This document shows, in pieces, positions 24,968 through 34,200 of a stretch of DNA of 64,000 nucleotides; the stretch's first letter is position 1, and the number at the start of each line of letters is the position of its first letter. The position numbers and the translations under genes are program-made. This DNA comes from Exiguobacterium sp. s193. Its GTDB lineage: Bacteria; Bacillota; Bacilli; Exiguobacteriales; Exiguobacteriaceae. The stretch spans positions 46,608 to 110,607 of the forward strand of contig NZ_JACSMR010000011.1 in assembly GCF_018618755.1 (NCBI RefSeq), written 5' to 3'. Below the pieces are notes generated by a model, which saw nothing but the letters and a program-made list of their open reading frames with translations, ran no database searches and was not told the DNA's origin.

Positions 24968-26254
24968 CGTACGACGTTCTGCCAAATGAAGCGAACCGGA
25001 TCGCACCAGTCCAAAGCCGATGAACGCGAGCCAGACCCCGTGGTTGCCGATCCAGTTCACAGACAGCAACAGCACGGCAAATGTGATAAACCCTTGAATC
25101 ATCGAATTTCGGACCGGTTTACCTTCAGTGCGTCCGGCGAACACGCCTTCGTACAGCATCGCAAATCCGCCGGTCAACGGGAAAATCAGAATCCAGTTAT
25201 AGTAGACACTCGCGATGAACAAAAGTTCCGAGTCAGCCGAAAACAGGCGGAGAAACGGTTGTTGGCATAAAAACAACAGGATCATGATCAAGACAATCGA
25301 TGCCAGTCCGAACTGGCGGGTCAGGCGGACACTTTGCTGATAACCCGCGTTATCGTCATGCCCCCGCGCCCGTCCGACCAGAATCGTCGTGGCACTGCCG
25401 AGCCCGCCGAACCAGTATGCGATGACATATTGCATCTGTAATAAGATTGCATTGACCGCCAGCATGTCCGGTCCAAATGACGCTCCGGTCCGGGTGAACC
25501 AGCCGGTAACAAGTAAAAGAAAAATCGTTCGGATGAACAAATCGGCGTTGACCATAAAAAATTTCCGATAGTCCTGAAGGTGGAACAACAATTGCCAGTA
25601 CGCTGGTTTAAAGACCAGTTGCCGGACAATAAACGTTAAGGCCAAGAGCACGGTTCCGATTTCGGCAACCAGTGACGCGGCGGCGACACCGGCAACACCG
25701 TAATCGAGACCGATTACGAAGACGACGTCAAGCGCGATGTTGATGAGATTACTGACGATTTGAATCATCAGCGCCCGCTTCACCTGTCCCTGCCCAATCA
25801 GCCAACCAAGTACCGCATAACCAATCAAGACAAACGGCGCCCCGTATATCCGGTAGTCGATGTATGTATTGACGTCAGGCAACAACGATGCGGGTGTCGC
25901 CAACAAGTATAATCCGGCAGAGGTCAAAGGAGAGCGGCACAAAAGCAAAATCAAACCAATCATCAGACCCAGTAGGACCGGGCGGTATAAAGCGAACTGT
26001 AAGGCGGTCTCATCCTGTTGGACACTTGCTTGTGCACTAAAACCGGTCGTGCTGACTTTCAAGAATCCGAAGAGCCAGTAAATCGTATTAAAAAAGACGG
26101 CGCCAAGAGCAATCCCGCCGATTGCTGCGGCATCCCCCGTCTGACCGATTACGATTGTATCCGTGACTCCGAGTAACGGTGTCAAGATACTCGACAAAAT
26201 CAAGGGATAGGCCAGCACGCCATACTGGCGGGCGGTAACAGGTGCCTTCACCAC
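24938..26254 (-). CDS. MATE-family efflux transporter (DinF-like)
   Basis: 438 residues with about 12 membrane segments and two homologous halves. The start of the first half (PLILSSILTPLLGVTDTIVIG) and the DinF-type features near it place it in the DinF branch of MATE cation-coupled exporters. The start codon is GTG with GAGG 7 bases upstream and lies inside the end of the preceding gene (7-bp overlap), so they are coupled. Substrate not deducible. Confidence 0.88.
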   Translation of the reverse strand: MVKAPVTARQYGVLAYPLILSSILTPLLGVTDTIVIGQTGDAAAIGGIALGAVFFNTIYWLFGFLKVSTTGFSAQASVQQDETALQFALYRPVLLGLMIGLILLLCRSPLTSAGLYLLATPASLLPDVNTYIDYRIYGAPFVLIGYAVLGWLIGQGQVKRALMIQIVSNLINIALDVVFVIGLDYGVAGVAAASLVAEIGTVLLALTFIVRQLVFKPAYWQLLFHLQDYRKFFMVNADLFIRTIFLLLVTGWFTRTGASFGPDMLAVNAILLQMQYVIAYWFGGLGSATTILVGRARGHDDNAGYQQSVRLTRQFGLASIVLIMILLFLCQQPFLRLFSADSELLFIASVYYNWILIFPLTGGFAMLYEGVFAGRTEGKPVRNSMIQGFITFAVLLLSVNWIGNHGVWLAFIGFGLVRSGSLHLAERRTQKKHPPAHA

Positions 26255-26586
26255 GATGCTGCCTCAATCAACGTGTTGGTGTAAAGAGAACGGCCAGGAT
26301 TCGATTGGTTGACCGTGTCGGACGAATCAATGATCCACCCCGCTTGCAACACAAGTATCTCATCGTCCAAGAGCGTATCGGGTCCGACAGCAGGCAAATC
26401 ACCTGTCAGGTAGTCTTCCGATTCATTTGAGTAAAGATTCAAGTGCAGTTGATGACGATGGGATTGTCCAAGCATCGTCCGGTTCGGATGAAAGGTGCCG
26501 GCTGAACATTGGAAAGCGGCTAAAGTATAACGACGTCGAGTCTCATAACGGACTGAGACATGCTCGACTGTCAATAACGCGGACAT
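26248..26586 (-). CDS. Hypothetical protein coupled to the MATE gene
   Basis: About 112 residues starting MSALLTVEHVSVRYETRRRY; no family recognised and no membrane segment. GGAGG lies 7 bases before the ATG at 26586; the ATG at 26592 is too close to it. It overlaps the MATE gene by 7 bp. The right end of the IS element sits only 32 bp upstream of its start, so its original promoter region has probably been separated by the insertion. Confidence 0.6.
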   Translation of the reverse strand: MSALLTVEHVSVRYETRRRYTLAAFQCSAGTFHPNRTMLGQSHRHQLHLNLYSNESEDYLTGDLPAVGPDTLLDDEILVLQAGWIIDSSDTVNQSNPGRSLYTNTLIEAASW

Positions 26587-26617
26587 CTTCATGCCTCCTT
26601 TTGTAATTGGCGATTAG

Positions 26618-26760
26618 TTGAACTACCTCCACCTATGCTTCGCTTAGAGGTGGAGGATTCCTGAGTCATCCGACCTAACGGTCGAAACCTGATCAGGCTA
26701 ACCCCGTCGTCCCGACGGTTGAAGAAGCTAAGAGGCGTTCAGCTTCTCGTTTGAGGTTCA
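26618..26760 (-). ncRNA. Predicted omega-RNA (reRNA) of copy 1
   Basis: In TnpB systems the guide RNA comes from the element's right end, overlapping the tnpB 3' end, and reads out into the flank, which serves as guide. Here the tnpB 3' end is followed by GACC-taac-GGTC, then the CCTCCACCT hairpin, ending at GTAGTTCAA. The guide would start with the flank CTAATCGCCAATTAC. The 5' limit is a guess. Confidence 0.5.
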
Positions 26761-27865
26761 GTCCTGCATTCACATCGCGGTCGTGATGGATGCAGCAACT
26801 CGGGCATGTCCATTCACGCAAGCCAAGATGTTTCACGTCTTTGTGTTGATGTCCGCAACGGGAGCACAGTTGACTAGAGGCGAAGGTCTTGCCGACTTTC
26901 ACGACGGTCTTTCCGTACCATTCCGCCTTGTATCCGAGCATGCGGAAGAACTCCGACCAACTGACATCGGAGATGGACTTGCTCAACTTGCGATTCTTCT
27001 GCATGTTCTTCACTTGCAAGGTCTCGATGCCGATGACGTCGTGGTTTTTGACGATCTCGGTCGATACCTTGTGCAGGAAATCGGTTCGCTTGTTCGCGAT
27101 CTTCTCGTGGATGCGGGCGACCTTCCGCTTCTGCTTCTGATAGTTCTTCGCCTCGGAAAGTTTCACTTTCTTGTCCAAGGCCAACCGTTGACGACGAGAA
27201 AGCTTGCGTTGCTCGCGCGCCAGCTTTTTCTCAAGCGAACGGAAGTAACGGTCGTTCTTGTATACCGTGCCGTCCGACAGGATGGCGAAGTGCTTCAACC
27301 CGACATCGACGCCGACGGATGAGCCCGTCTTCGGCATTTCGTTGCTCTCCTGCTCGACGAGCAGGGAGACGAAGTATTTTCCTGAAGCGTTCCGCCGGAT
27401 GGTCGCGTTCAAGATGCGTCCGACGACCTGCCTCGAATGAGCGAAGCGCACCCACTTCAGCTTTGGAATTTTGATTTTGGTGCCGACGATCGAGACTTCT
27501 GGAAGTTGAGACTTGCCTTGGATGTTCGTCTTATACGATTGAACGGGATTGCTCTTCGTCTTGAAGCGGGGTCGTTCGTTCTGCTTCTTGAAGAAGCGGT
27601 CAAAGGCATCAGCAAGATGCTTGACGCTCGTTTGAACAGACATGCTATCGACTTCCTTCAGCCAGTCGAATGCCTGCTTCAACGACGGGAGTTCTTTCGA
27701 ACAAGACCCGTAGGACAGTCCTTTCCCTGTCGCTTTATACGTCTCATCCCACTTCGCCAAGAAGTGGTTGAAGACGAAGCGCGAACAACCAATCGTCTTC
27801 GCGATCAGGATTTCCTGCTCTTTTGTCGGGTAGATTCTGAATTTGTAGGCCTTGTGAGTCAACAT
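26693..27865 (-). CDS. tnpB: RNA-guided endonuclease TnpB (complete)
   Basis: 390 residues. N-terminal OrfB_IS605 region ([14 protein letters not shown]), then a split RuvC nuclease: D187 in [11 protein letters not shown]281 in [10 protein letters not shown] and the DRDVNAGLN motif near 362-368. The zinc ribbon has CSRC at 334-337 and CPSC at 354-357. All catalytic residues of ISDra2 TnpB have counterparts, so it is likely active. ATG is chosen with AAGGAGGTG upstream. In copy 2 the ribbon reads CPSCG; here it is CPSCC. Confidence 0.93.
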   Translation of the reverse strand: MLTHKAYKFRIYPTKEQEILIAKTIGCSRFVFNHFLAKWDETYKATGKGLSYGSCSKELPSLKQAFDWLKEVDSMSVQTSVKHLADAFDRFFKKQNERPRFKTKSNPVQSYKTNIQGKSQLPEVSIVGTKIKIPKLKWVRFAHSRQVVGRILNATIRRNASGKYFVSLLVEQESNEMPKTGSSVGVDVGLKHFAILSDGTVYKNDRYFRSLEKKLAREQRKLSRRQRLALDKKVKLSEAKNYQKQKRKVARIHEKIANKRTDFLHKVSTEIVKNHDVIGIETLQVKNMQKNRKLSKSISDVSWSEFFRMLGYKAEWYGKTVVKVGKTFASSQLCSRCGHQHKDVKHLGLREWTCPSCCIHHDRDVNAGLNLKREAERLLASSTVGTTGLA

Positions 27866-28193
27866 GATGTTCACCTCCTTACAAAGGATATACCCGAAAG
27901 AGAGGGTGGCGATTCATCTCCCACTTTCACTCGGGCTTCACCCTGATCGTTTAGAAGTGGGCGTATTCTCGCCTGATTTTGATAAAAACTCGGGCGTCAA
28001 CGACGGACCCTTCTTTCATGATATACAACGTATCCGAAGAATGTAAGGCATAAGCTGATGTGCGGGCGACCCCTATTTCAGTAAGGTCCTTGTTCAGAGT
28101 ATGGCGTAATGATTTCACTACAAACAAAAAACTTCCTTTCGGTTCTCCTGTCTAGAGACCCACAAAAGGAAGTTCTGGTAGCATGTGTTATTT
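27866..28193. other. Left end of IS copy 1 plus spacer to the chemoreceptor
   Basis: It holds the left-end hairpins of the element up to about 27985, then about 135 bp without a recognisable gene, then the terminator of the PAS chemoreceptor. Confidence 0.5.
28124..28174 (-). terminator. Terminator of the PAS chemoreceptor gene
   Basis: AACTTCCTTT and AAAGGAAGTT enclose a second small stem (GGTCTC/GAGAACC-like). TTTTTTG follows on the minus strand. Confidence 0.75.
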
Positions 28194-29105
28194 TCACAGG
28201 ACATTAACAAAATCGTTCGCTTGACGCTCAAGTTGCTTAGCGGAGTCAGCGAGTAACTCAAACTCGCTGACGGCGTGTTCCAACTGCCCGCTGCTCGTCT
28301 GGACTTTTGTTGAAATCTGTTCGATGCTCGTTGAGACGGTCTCAATCCGCTTAACGATTCCTTCGATGTTTTCTTTGATTTCGCCAATCGACTGGGAGAC
28401 TTTATTGGATAAATTCCGGACTTCCGTCGCGACGACGTTAAACCCACGCCCGTGTTCTCCCGCCCGTGCCGCTTCGATTGCCGCATTCAAGGCAAGTAAG
28501 TTCGTTTGTGCTGCAATCTCCCGTATCGTTTTGACAATGTCATTGATCGAGTCGGCCTCCGTTTGGAGAGCGACGAGGTTAGCCAAGTTTTTTATCGATT
28601 CCGCTTCAATCTGCTGGACGGTCGCGAGAACCTGTAATCCGTCTTGCCGACCGCTATCAGATTTTATGGTCAAAAAAGCGGAAGTCTCATTTAACGCTTC
28701 TGCCATCCGGAGCACGTCTTGCTGACGCACCGTAATGTCGGTCGCGATTTTCGAGACACCGATGACACGCCGTCCGTCCCCGAAGATTGGCATATACGTT
28801 GCTTCGAGCCATTTACGTCCGCCCTCTGCCGTCCGCCGTTCGATTTTATCTTGATACGTAATCCCTTGCAGTAGTTTCCGCCAAAACGCTTCATAGGCAG
28901 CACTCGTGGCAAACTCCGGAAAACATAGATCGCGGTGGTATTTGCCAATCAGTTCCTTCGCCTGATACCCCATCGTCTCGGCAAACAGGTCATTCACATA
29001 CGCAATTTTACGTTGGTCATCAAAACGGATGATGGCGAGATTTTGTTCGATGGCGCGGATAACGTGTGCATCCGTAACGTGTTGTGTACTTTGCTCAAGG
29101 GACAT
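28194..29105 (-). CDS. Soluble PAS-domain methyl-accepting chemotaxis protein
   Basis: 303 residues without a membrane segment. A PAS domain (about 18-130; [20 protein letters not shown] and the following DITVRQQ exit helix) precedes a short chemoreceptor signalling domain. The conserved hairpin tip is [20 protein letters not shown] (about 195-215), which binds CheA/CheW. Such cytoplasmic receptors sense internal redox or ligand state. GGAGG lies 9 bases before ATG. The adaptation region is short, so methylation may be limited. Confidence 0.9.
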   Translation of the reverse strand: MSLEQSTQHVTDAHVIRAIEQNLAIIRFDDQRKIAYVNDLFAETMGYQAKELIGKYHRDLCFPEFATSAAYEAFWRKLLQGITYQDKIERRTAEGGRKWLEATYMPIFGDGRRVIGVSKIATDITVRQQDVLRMAEALNETSAFLTIKSDSGRQDGLQVLATVQQIEAESIKNLANLVALQTEADSINDIVKTIREIAAQTNLLALNAAIEAARAGEHGRGFNVVATEVRNLSNKVSQSIGEIKENIEGIVKRIETVSTSIEQISTKVQTSSGQLEHAVSEFELLADSAKQLERQANDFVNVL

Positions 29106-29142
29106 CTCTGAATTCCTCCTTTAGTTGAAAAACGAGAAAACA

Positions 29143-29171
29143 AAAAGATGACGAGTCGGTCCGTCATCTTT
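29143..29171 (-). terminator. Terminator of the first SDR gene
   Basis: AAAGATGACG and CGTCATCTTT, loop 8, followed by TTTTTG on the minus strand. Confidence 0.8.
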
Positions 29172-29260
29172 AAGTATTAGCGACTGGATGAGATAATCCT
29201 TTAAATCGTCTGAATATTTCTATTTTTATCCATGAGCCGCTAGATTTTACCTCCTTTTCA

Positions 29261-30019
29261 TTAATAGGCACTCCATCCGCCGTCGGCGACGACGATTGCA
29301 CCATTGATGAAACTTGCTTCATCCGAAGCAAGGAACAAAGCGAGTTGTGCGATTTCGTCAGGCTGTCCGGTTCTAGGATTCAAGCCCATCCCGAGCATCG
29401 TCCGTCCCATCCCGAATTCACTGATGTTCGTCATCGATTGTCCGATGTTCGTCTCGACGGCACCAGGAGCAATTCCGTTACACCGAATCCCTTCTTGTGC
29501 ATACATGAACGCCGTATTTTTCGTCAGACCGACGACGGCATGTTTGGAGGCGGCGTACGCAGCACCGGCACGCGCCCCGTTTAGTCCGCCGATCGAGATG
29601 TTGTTGATGATGTTTCCTGAACCTTGTGCACGAAATAAAGGAATCGCGAGACGCATCGTCCGCATGACCGCCGTCGTGTTGATGGCGAGGACGCGGTCCC
29701 AGCGTTCATCCGACAGCTCGTCGACCCCTTCCATCCCGTCCATGATTCCGGCATTGTTAACGAGAATATCCAATTGTCCGTAAGCCGCTAACGTCTCGTC
29801 AAACAGTTGTTTGATTGCTTCAGCAGACGTGACATCCGTTTTGATGGCGGTTGCTGTCCCGCCCGCTGCTTCAATCGCCGCAACGACTGTTTTCACCCCG
29901 TCAAGCTGAATATCAGACACGATGACGCGTGCCCCTTCAGCTGCAAACCGTTCCGCGATTGCCTTCCCCATTCCGGACGCTGCCCCCGTCACGATGGCTA
30001 CTTTCCGTTCGAGTCTCAT
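29261..30019 (-). CDS. Short-chain dehydrogenase/reductase
   Basis: 252 residues, classical SDR: cofactor site TGAASGMG (about 12-19), NNAG (about 88), catalytic Tyr-Lys in YAASK (about 152-156), with the expected Ser in NISIGG before it. The D-x-D-like acid after strand 2 (SDIQLD) suggests NAD(H) preference. ATG at 30019 has AAAGGA upstream. Substrate unknown. Confidence 0.9.
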   Translation of the reverse strand: MRLERKVAIVTGAASGMGKAIAERFAAEGARVIVSDIQLDGVKTVVAAIEAAGGTATAIKTDVTSAEAIKQLFDETLAAYGQLDILVNNAGIMDGMEGVDELSDERWDRVLAINTTAVMRTMRLAIPLFRAQGSGNIINNISIGGLNGARAGAAYAASKHAVVGLTKNTAFMYAQEGIRCNGIAPGAVETNIGQSMTNISEFGMGRTMLGMGLNPRTGQPDEIAQLALFLASDEASFINGAIVVADGGWSAY

Positions 30020-30080
30020 GTTTTCTCGTCCTTTCTGCTTAAACACGACGATTCTACTCGTCTTTACCCGTTTCGACGTA

Positions 30081-30527
30081 TCATTTCACTTCAATCACGA
30101 AAGCCGAGTTCCCGTCCCCTTGCTTCCAATCAGCGATGACATGATACACATAGATTCCGCGCGCATCAGGTGCTTTGAGTTGTTCGTCTTGCAGCGGAAC
30201 CGTCTGAATCGTCTCTGCATCTTGCCACTGTTCGATTTTTAAATCGTCCGGCGTAGGACCGTCATGAAAGGCAATCGTAATCGGTGAAGCCGATCGGACC
30301 ACGGTCGGCTTCAATTTTTCTGTCATTTCGAGCGGGTTCGTATAGATATAGTCGACACATTGTCTCCGTATGAGACCATGCCAGCAATAGGACCCTTCCT
30401 GCGTCGGGATCGTTTGGCTTCCGACCGACACGTCAGGAAGCGGCGGTTGATTTCGGAATGGTTCGATGATGAAAATCAATCCAATCACAAGTAAGATGAC
30501 GATTAAACGAATCGTCCGTCGTTTCAT
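30081..30527 (-). CDS. Membrane-anchored hypothetical protein
   Basis: 148 residues: MKRRTIRLIVILLVIGLIFI gives one N-terminal membrane anchor, followed by an extracytoplasmic part with two cysteines (YCWHGLIRRQC) that may form a disulphide. No family recognised. AAAGGAG lies 9 bases before this ATG, inside a longer open frame that is therefore not used. It lies 62 bp upstream of the SDR gene on the same strand. Confidence 0.6.
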   Translation of the reverse strand: MKRRTIRLIVILLVIGLIFIIEPFRNQPPLPDVSVGSQTIPTQEGSYCWHGLIRRQCVDYIYTNPLEMTEKLKPTVVRSASPITIAFHDGPTPDDLKIEQWQDAETIQTVPLQDEQLKAPDARGIYVYHVIADWKQGDGNSAFVIEVK

Positions 30528-30645
30528 ACGAACCAGCTCCTTTTTTTCATAAGTGTCCTCCATAGGTTTGTCTTTATCCAAAACAGGCAATAACTCAAAA
30601 GTGAGCATAAATCAGTGAATCAACTACTACAGGAGGTTATCAATC

Positions 30646-31374
30646 ATGGCTGAAAATAAAGTCGTCATCATTACAGGTGCATCAAGTGGTATCGGGGAAG
30701 CCACCGCGAAGTTACTTGCGAAGAATGGTGCAAAGCTGGTCCTCGCGGCACGTCGTGAAGATCGTCTGAAAGCATTAAAAGAAGAAATCGAGCAACTCGG
30801 TGGTCAAGTAGTCTATCAAGTGACGGACGTGACGAAGACGGAGCAACTCGACCAACTCGCGAAACTGGCGCAGGAGACATATGGTTCAGTCGATGTTCTC
30901 GTCAACAATGCCGGTCTGATGCCGTTATCGCAACTGCATAAAAACAAGCAGGATGAATGGGATACGATGGTTGATGTCAACATTAAGGGTGTTCTTTACG
31001 GAATTGGTGCGGTCCTTCCGTACATGCGAAAACAAAAATCAGGTCATATCATCAACATCTCGTCCGTCGCAGGTCACGAAGTCATGCCGTCAAGCGCTGT
31101 CTACAGCGGGACGAAGTTTGCCGTTCGTGCGATTACGGAAGGTCTCCGGAAGGAAGAGTCGGTCGACAATAACATTCGTGCGACAATCATTTCGCCGGGA
31201 GCCGTCGATACGGAATTAAAAGACCACATCACGGATGAAGACATCAAACAAGGCATCGGCAACATGCAAGCGATCGATGCCGACGCGATTGCTCGTGCAA
31301 TCAACTATGCCGTCAGTGAGCCGGATGATGTGTCCATCAATGAAATTTTGATTCGTCCGACATCACAAAAATAA
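30646..31374 (+). CDS. Short-chain dehydrogenase/reductase (YdfG-like)
   Basis: 242 residues, classical SDR: TGASSGIG (about 12-19), a basic pair ARRED after strand 2 suggesting NADP(H), NNAG (about 89-92), Ser in NISSVAG, and YSGTK catalytic Tyr-Lys (about 153-157). It resembles the 3-hydroxy-acid/serine dehydrogenase branch. GGAGG lies 8 bases before ATG. Monocistronic with its own terminator. Confidence 0.9.
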   Translation: MAENKVVIITGASSGIGEATAKLLAKNGAKLVLAARREDRLKALKEEIEQLGGQVVYQVTDVTKTEQLDQLAKLAQETYGSVDVLVNNAGLMPLSQLHKNKQDEWDTMVDVNIKGVLYGIGAVLPYMRKQKSGHIINISSVAGHEVMPSSAVYSGTKFAVRAITEGLRKEESVDNNIRATIISPGAVDTELKDHITDEDIKQGIGNMQAIDADAIARAINYAVSEPDDVSINEILIRPTSQK

Positions 31375-31389
31375 GCGGAGTATACAGGA

Positions 31390-31417
31390 ACGGCCGACAC
31401 ATCGTCGGCCGTTTTTT
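31390..31417 (+). terminator. Terminator of the YdfG-like gene
   Basis: ACGGCCGAC and GTCGGCCGT stem with a 5-base loop, then TTTTTT. The T-run touches the stop codon of the convergent monooxygenase gene. Confidence 0.85.
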
Positions 31418-32411
31418 AGTGCTGTAACATCTGTTTTGCAATCAACCGATACGATTCGAGTCGTTTGTCTTGGTCGTAAGCATTATTGATTAACAAAAAT
31501 TGATCCGTCCCGTACCGGGTTGCCAACTGTTCGAGTGCTGCTTCGACTTCCGTCGCCGTTCCGACGATGGTCCGTCGCCGGTCGTGTTGGATCCGCTTTA
31601 ATTGTTCCGGATTCCAGTCCTTCGTCCCGACTGTTTCGGGTGACGGGACAATCGAGTTTCCGAGCCGGATCCCTTGAATCCAGGCATCTTGCGTCGTTGC
31701 CAACTGTTCTGCTTCTGTTGTCGTTTCGGCACAGACCGCAAACACACAGACGATGACCGTCGCCTCCTCGAACTGCGCACTAGGAACGAACTGCTCGCGG
31801 TAAGTCCGTAATGTCTCTTCCCAGCGGTCCGGATTGATGAAATGACCGAAGACGAGTCCCATCCCCCGTTCTGCCGCGAGCCGTGCACTATGCGGTGACA
31901 GACCGAGCAAATAGAGGGGAGCCGTTTGTGTAAGGCGCGGCGTCGTCTTGACGATCCGAAACGGATGTTTTGCTGACAGGGAGTCCGTTAAAAAACCGGA
32001 TAACTCATCCATCAGCCGCGGGAATTCGGAATATTTATTTTCCTCCCCGTCCGTCAAGGCGCGGCGTGTCCGCTCACTCCCCCCCGGAGAACTGCCGATT
32101 CCGAGTTCGATCCGTCCCGGATAAAAAGCTTCGAGTGTCGAAACATTTTCCGCGACTTTTAACGGACGATACTGCGGTAACAAGATACCACCTGTCCCGA
32201 GTTTGATCGTTTTTGTCTCACTCCCCATCCGGGCAATGAACAGTTCAGGTGTCGCGCTGAGTAAGCCATTCGTATTATGGTGTTCGGCGAACCAGTAGCG
32301 CTTATAACCGAGCTGCTCTGCTGCTTCGACGAGTCGTTTCGTGTATCGCATCGTCTGTTCAATCGTATCCCCTTCATGGAGCGGGACTTGATCGAGTATA
32401 CCTAGTCGCAT
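31416..32411 (-). CDS. LLM-class flavin-dependent monooxygenase
   Basis: 331 residues of the luciferase-like TIM-barrel family: start MRLGILDQVPLHEGDT, YWFAEHHN (about 40-47), GTGGILLPQY and ELGIGSSPGG are the usual signatures of the bacterial luciferase-like group that uses FMNH2. The natural substrate is unknown. AGGAGG lies 9 bases before ATG. Confidence 0.88.
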   Translation of the reverse strand: MRLGILDQVPLHEGDTIEQTMRYTKRLVEAAEQLGYKRYWFAEHHNTNGLLSATPELFIARMGSETKTIKLGTGGILLPQYRPLKVAENVSTLEAFYPGRIELGIGSSPGGSERTRRALTDGEENKYSEFPRLMDELSGFLTDSLSAKHPFRIVKTTPRLTQTAPLYLLGLSPHSARLAAERGMGLVFGHFINPDRWEETLRTYREQFVPSAQFEEATVIVCVFAVCAETTTEAEQLATTQDAWIQGIRLGNSIVPSPETVGTKDWNPEQLKRIQHDRRRTIVGTATEVEAALEQLATRYGTDQFLLINNAYDQDKRLESYRLIAKQMLQH

Positions 32412-32478
32412 CGTGCGTCGCCTCCTTTACTCGTTAAGTGTAAAGGGTCGACCGTCTGAAAACAAAATCGGTGCTCCG

Positions 32479-33171
32479 TCAGACTGTGACGAGACGCGAA
32501 TCCGCGATGACGAGTCCGTCCTTCATCTCGATTTTTCGATTGGCGCGGTCGGCAAGCTCCGGGTCATGCGTGACGAACAGGACACCACACCCTTTTTCAG
32601 CGTTCAACCGTTTTAAGAGTTGGAAGATGATTTCCCCGGTTTCCGTATCGAGATTCCCCGTCGGTTCGTCTGCGAGCAGCCATTTCGGCTCATGGACGAG
32701 CGCACGGGCGACGGCGACACGTTGCTGTTGCCCGCCGGAGAGCTGGGACGGCAAGGAACTGGCTTTTTCTGCAAGACCGACTTGATTGAGTAAAGCAAGT
32801 GCCCGCTCCTTCTTATCATAGGCGACTTTTCTACCGAATAACGGGGCCATGACGTTTTCGAGTGCCGTCAACGTCGGAATCAAATGAAACTGTTGGAAGA
32901 TGAACCCGACGTTCTCGAACCGGAAATCGGATAACTCTTTACTCTTCAGTTGGTTGATCGGTTGGTCACCGTACAGCAGTTGCCCCGTCGTCGGACGGTC
33001 GAGTGTTCCGATCAGACTAAGTAATGTTGATTTTCCCGATCCAGACGGTCCGATGATGGAGATGAAATCCCCTGCGTCGAGCGTCAGATTGACGTCGTCA
33101 AGCGCCTTCGTTTCGATCCCGTCCCCTGAAAATGATTTCCCGATCGCCTGACATTGAAATGTATCTTTCAT
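32479..33171 (-). CDS. ABC transporter ATP-binding protein (MacB/LolD type)
   Basis: 230 residues: Walker A GPSGSGKST (about 38-46), Q-loop FIFQQFHLIP, signature LSGGQQQR (about 143-150), Walker B LLADEPTGNLD. The F-Q-Q and A-D-E-P-T-G-N-L-D patterns are of the MacB/lipoprotein-release branch, which normally pairs with an FtsX-like permease. None is adjacent: a luciferase-like gene lies downstream and a 4-helix membrane protein upstream. AGGAGG precedes ATG. Confidence 0.9.
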   Translation of the reverse strand: MKDTFQCQAIGKSFSGDGIETKALDDVNLTLDAGDFISIIGPSGSGKSTLLSLIGTLDRPTTGQLLYGDQPINQLKSKELSDFRFENVGFIFQQFHLIPTLTALENVMAPLFGRKVAYDKKERALALLNQVGLAEKASSLPSQLSGGQQQRVAVARALVHEPKWLLADEPTGNLDTETGEIIFQLLKRLNAEKGCGVLFVTHDPELADRANRKIEMKDGLVIADSRLVTV

Positions 33172-33235
33172 ACTAAATTCCTCCTTCTACTCGTTGCGTA
33201 CTGAATTAAATTCGCTCTCCATTTGGAAATTCCTG

Positions 33236-33268
33236 CAAAAAAAACGACCTTACGGATAAAGGTCGTTT
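33236..33268 (-). terminator. Terminator of the 4-helix membrane protein gene
   Basis: AACGACCTT and AAGGTCGTT with a short loop, then TTTTTTTT on the minus strand. Confidence 0.8.
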
Positions 33269-33654
33269 TACGTCGAGATGGAAGGCTGCTTCAATCGTTT
33301 AATGCACACTTCATAGGGAATAACATAAAATAGACAGGCGATTAAAGCAAAGCGGATAATCCCTGACAAGTTCAACTGAATATCGAGGGGAGACGCGGCG
33401 AATGTTTGATAGCCGCCAATGAACAATAAAATCGAAAGTGCGAGTGTCGTCAAGTAAATTAAGAGGCGTAATGGTAAGCTGTGACGACTCGCAATCCACA
33501 ACATCGGAATTCCGAATAAAAATGAAAAGAGCGTCACCGCAAATGTCCCGAATTGATACAGGAATTCATTTTCTAAGTTATTTAGTAAGGCATAGCTCGT
33601 AAAAAATAAAAACGATAAAATCACACTTACAGCAGAGTAACTGATCAAGCGCAT
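33268..33654 (-). CDS. Four-helix membrane protein of unknown function
   Basis: 128 residues with four hydrophobic segments (about 5-25, 35-55, 62-82, 96-116) and a basic, Ser/Thr-rich tail. No family recognised. Upstream AGGAGG supports the ATG. It ends at its own terminator, which separates it from the ABC ATPase, so it is not clearly the missing permease. Confidence 0.6.
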   Translation of the reverse strand: MRLISYSAVSVILSFLFFTSYALLNNLENEFLYQFGTFAVTLFSFLFGIPMLWIASRHSLPLRLLIYLTTLALSILLFIGGYQTFAASPLDIQLNLSGIIRFALIACLFYVIPYEVCIKRLKQPSIST

Positions 33655-33701
33655 CGTTTATCCTCCTTTAAATCCGCTAGCGGGTCTAAGCTTGAATGTC
33701 A

Positions 33702-34115
33702 TTATTTTGCGCCAAGGCGATGAATGACATCGGCTAATGTTTCTGCCGCTAGTTCTGTTTCTAACGCCTGTTGTGCCCGACTGAATGTCGTCTCGAGCGT
33801 TGTTTGAATCTCGCGACCGATCGGACAGTCCGGATTCGGTGACTCATGCATCATGAATAAGTCTTCTTTTGGTTCGACGGCACGATATACCATCAGCAAC
33901 GTGATATTTGCCGGTTCTTTCGTCAAGATGGCTCCCGTCCGCCCTGCCTGTGTCTCTAACAGACCTGCTTTTCGTAAAAGACCGGTCAGGCGACGGATGA
34001 CGACCGGATTCGTGTTGACACTTCCAGCAATCATTTCGGAAGACAAGGGCTCGCCTTTACTTGAACTGATTAAAGCAAGAATATGAACCGCGACCGCTAA
34101 TCGACTGTTAATCAT
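33702..34115 (-). CDS. Rrf2-family transcriptional regulator (YwnA-like)
   Basis: 137 residues: winged helix (MINSRLAVAVHILALISSSK, then SSEMIAGSVNTNPVVIRRLTGLLRKAGLLE at about 24-53), followed by the dimerisation helix. The three-cysteine cluster of Fe-S Rrf2 proteins is absent (only PNPDCPIG), as in B. subtilis YwnA. Divergent to a YwnB-like gene, as in B. subtilis. ATG at 34115 is chosen because GGTGGTG lies before it. Confidence 0.85.
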   Translation of the reverse strand: MINSRLAVAVHILALISSSKGEPLSSEMIAGSVNTNPVVIRRLTGLLRKAGLLETQAGRTGAILTKEPANITLLMVYRAVEPKEDLFMMHESPNPDCPIGREIQTTLETTFSRAQQALETELAAETLADVIHRLGAK

Positions 34116-34171
34116 TTTTTTCACCACCAGTACTATCAGTTTAGTGAGCAGATGTTTTTTTGTCAATTCCC

Positions 34172-34200
34172 TTGACAATAAAAAATTATGTAACTAAAAT
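34172..34200 (+). promoter_or_regulatory. Sigma-A promoter of the YwnB-like gene
   Basis: TTGACA and TAAAAT separated by exactly 17 bases. Confidence 0.75.

Larger units (their letters stand above)
26618..27985 (-). mobile_element. IS200/IS605-family element carrying only tnpB (copy 1)
   Basis: The right boundary is set by comparison with the second copy at the end of the window: both share sequence from TTGAACTACCTCCACCT inward and differ outside it. The right end has a subterminal hairpin, CCTCCACCT/AGGTGGAGG. The left end, near 27985 (approximate), shows hairpins CCCACTT...AAGTGGG (about 27920-27961) and GGCG-tattct-CGCC (27960-27973). No tnpA gene is present, so movement would need TnpA in trans. 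Confidence 0.75.

Noticed and set aside
26693..27865. IS tnpB as a Cas12-type CRISPR effector
   Set aside because: Length, right-end hairpins and absence of an array identify it as an IS200/IS605 TnpB.
33268..33654. Permease partner of the adjacent ABC ATPase
   Set aside because: It has only four helices, no large extracytoplasmic domain as in MacB/FtsX, and is separated by a terminator.
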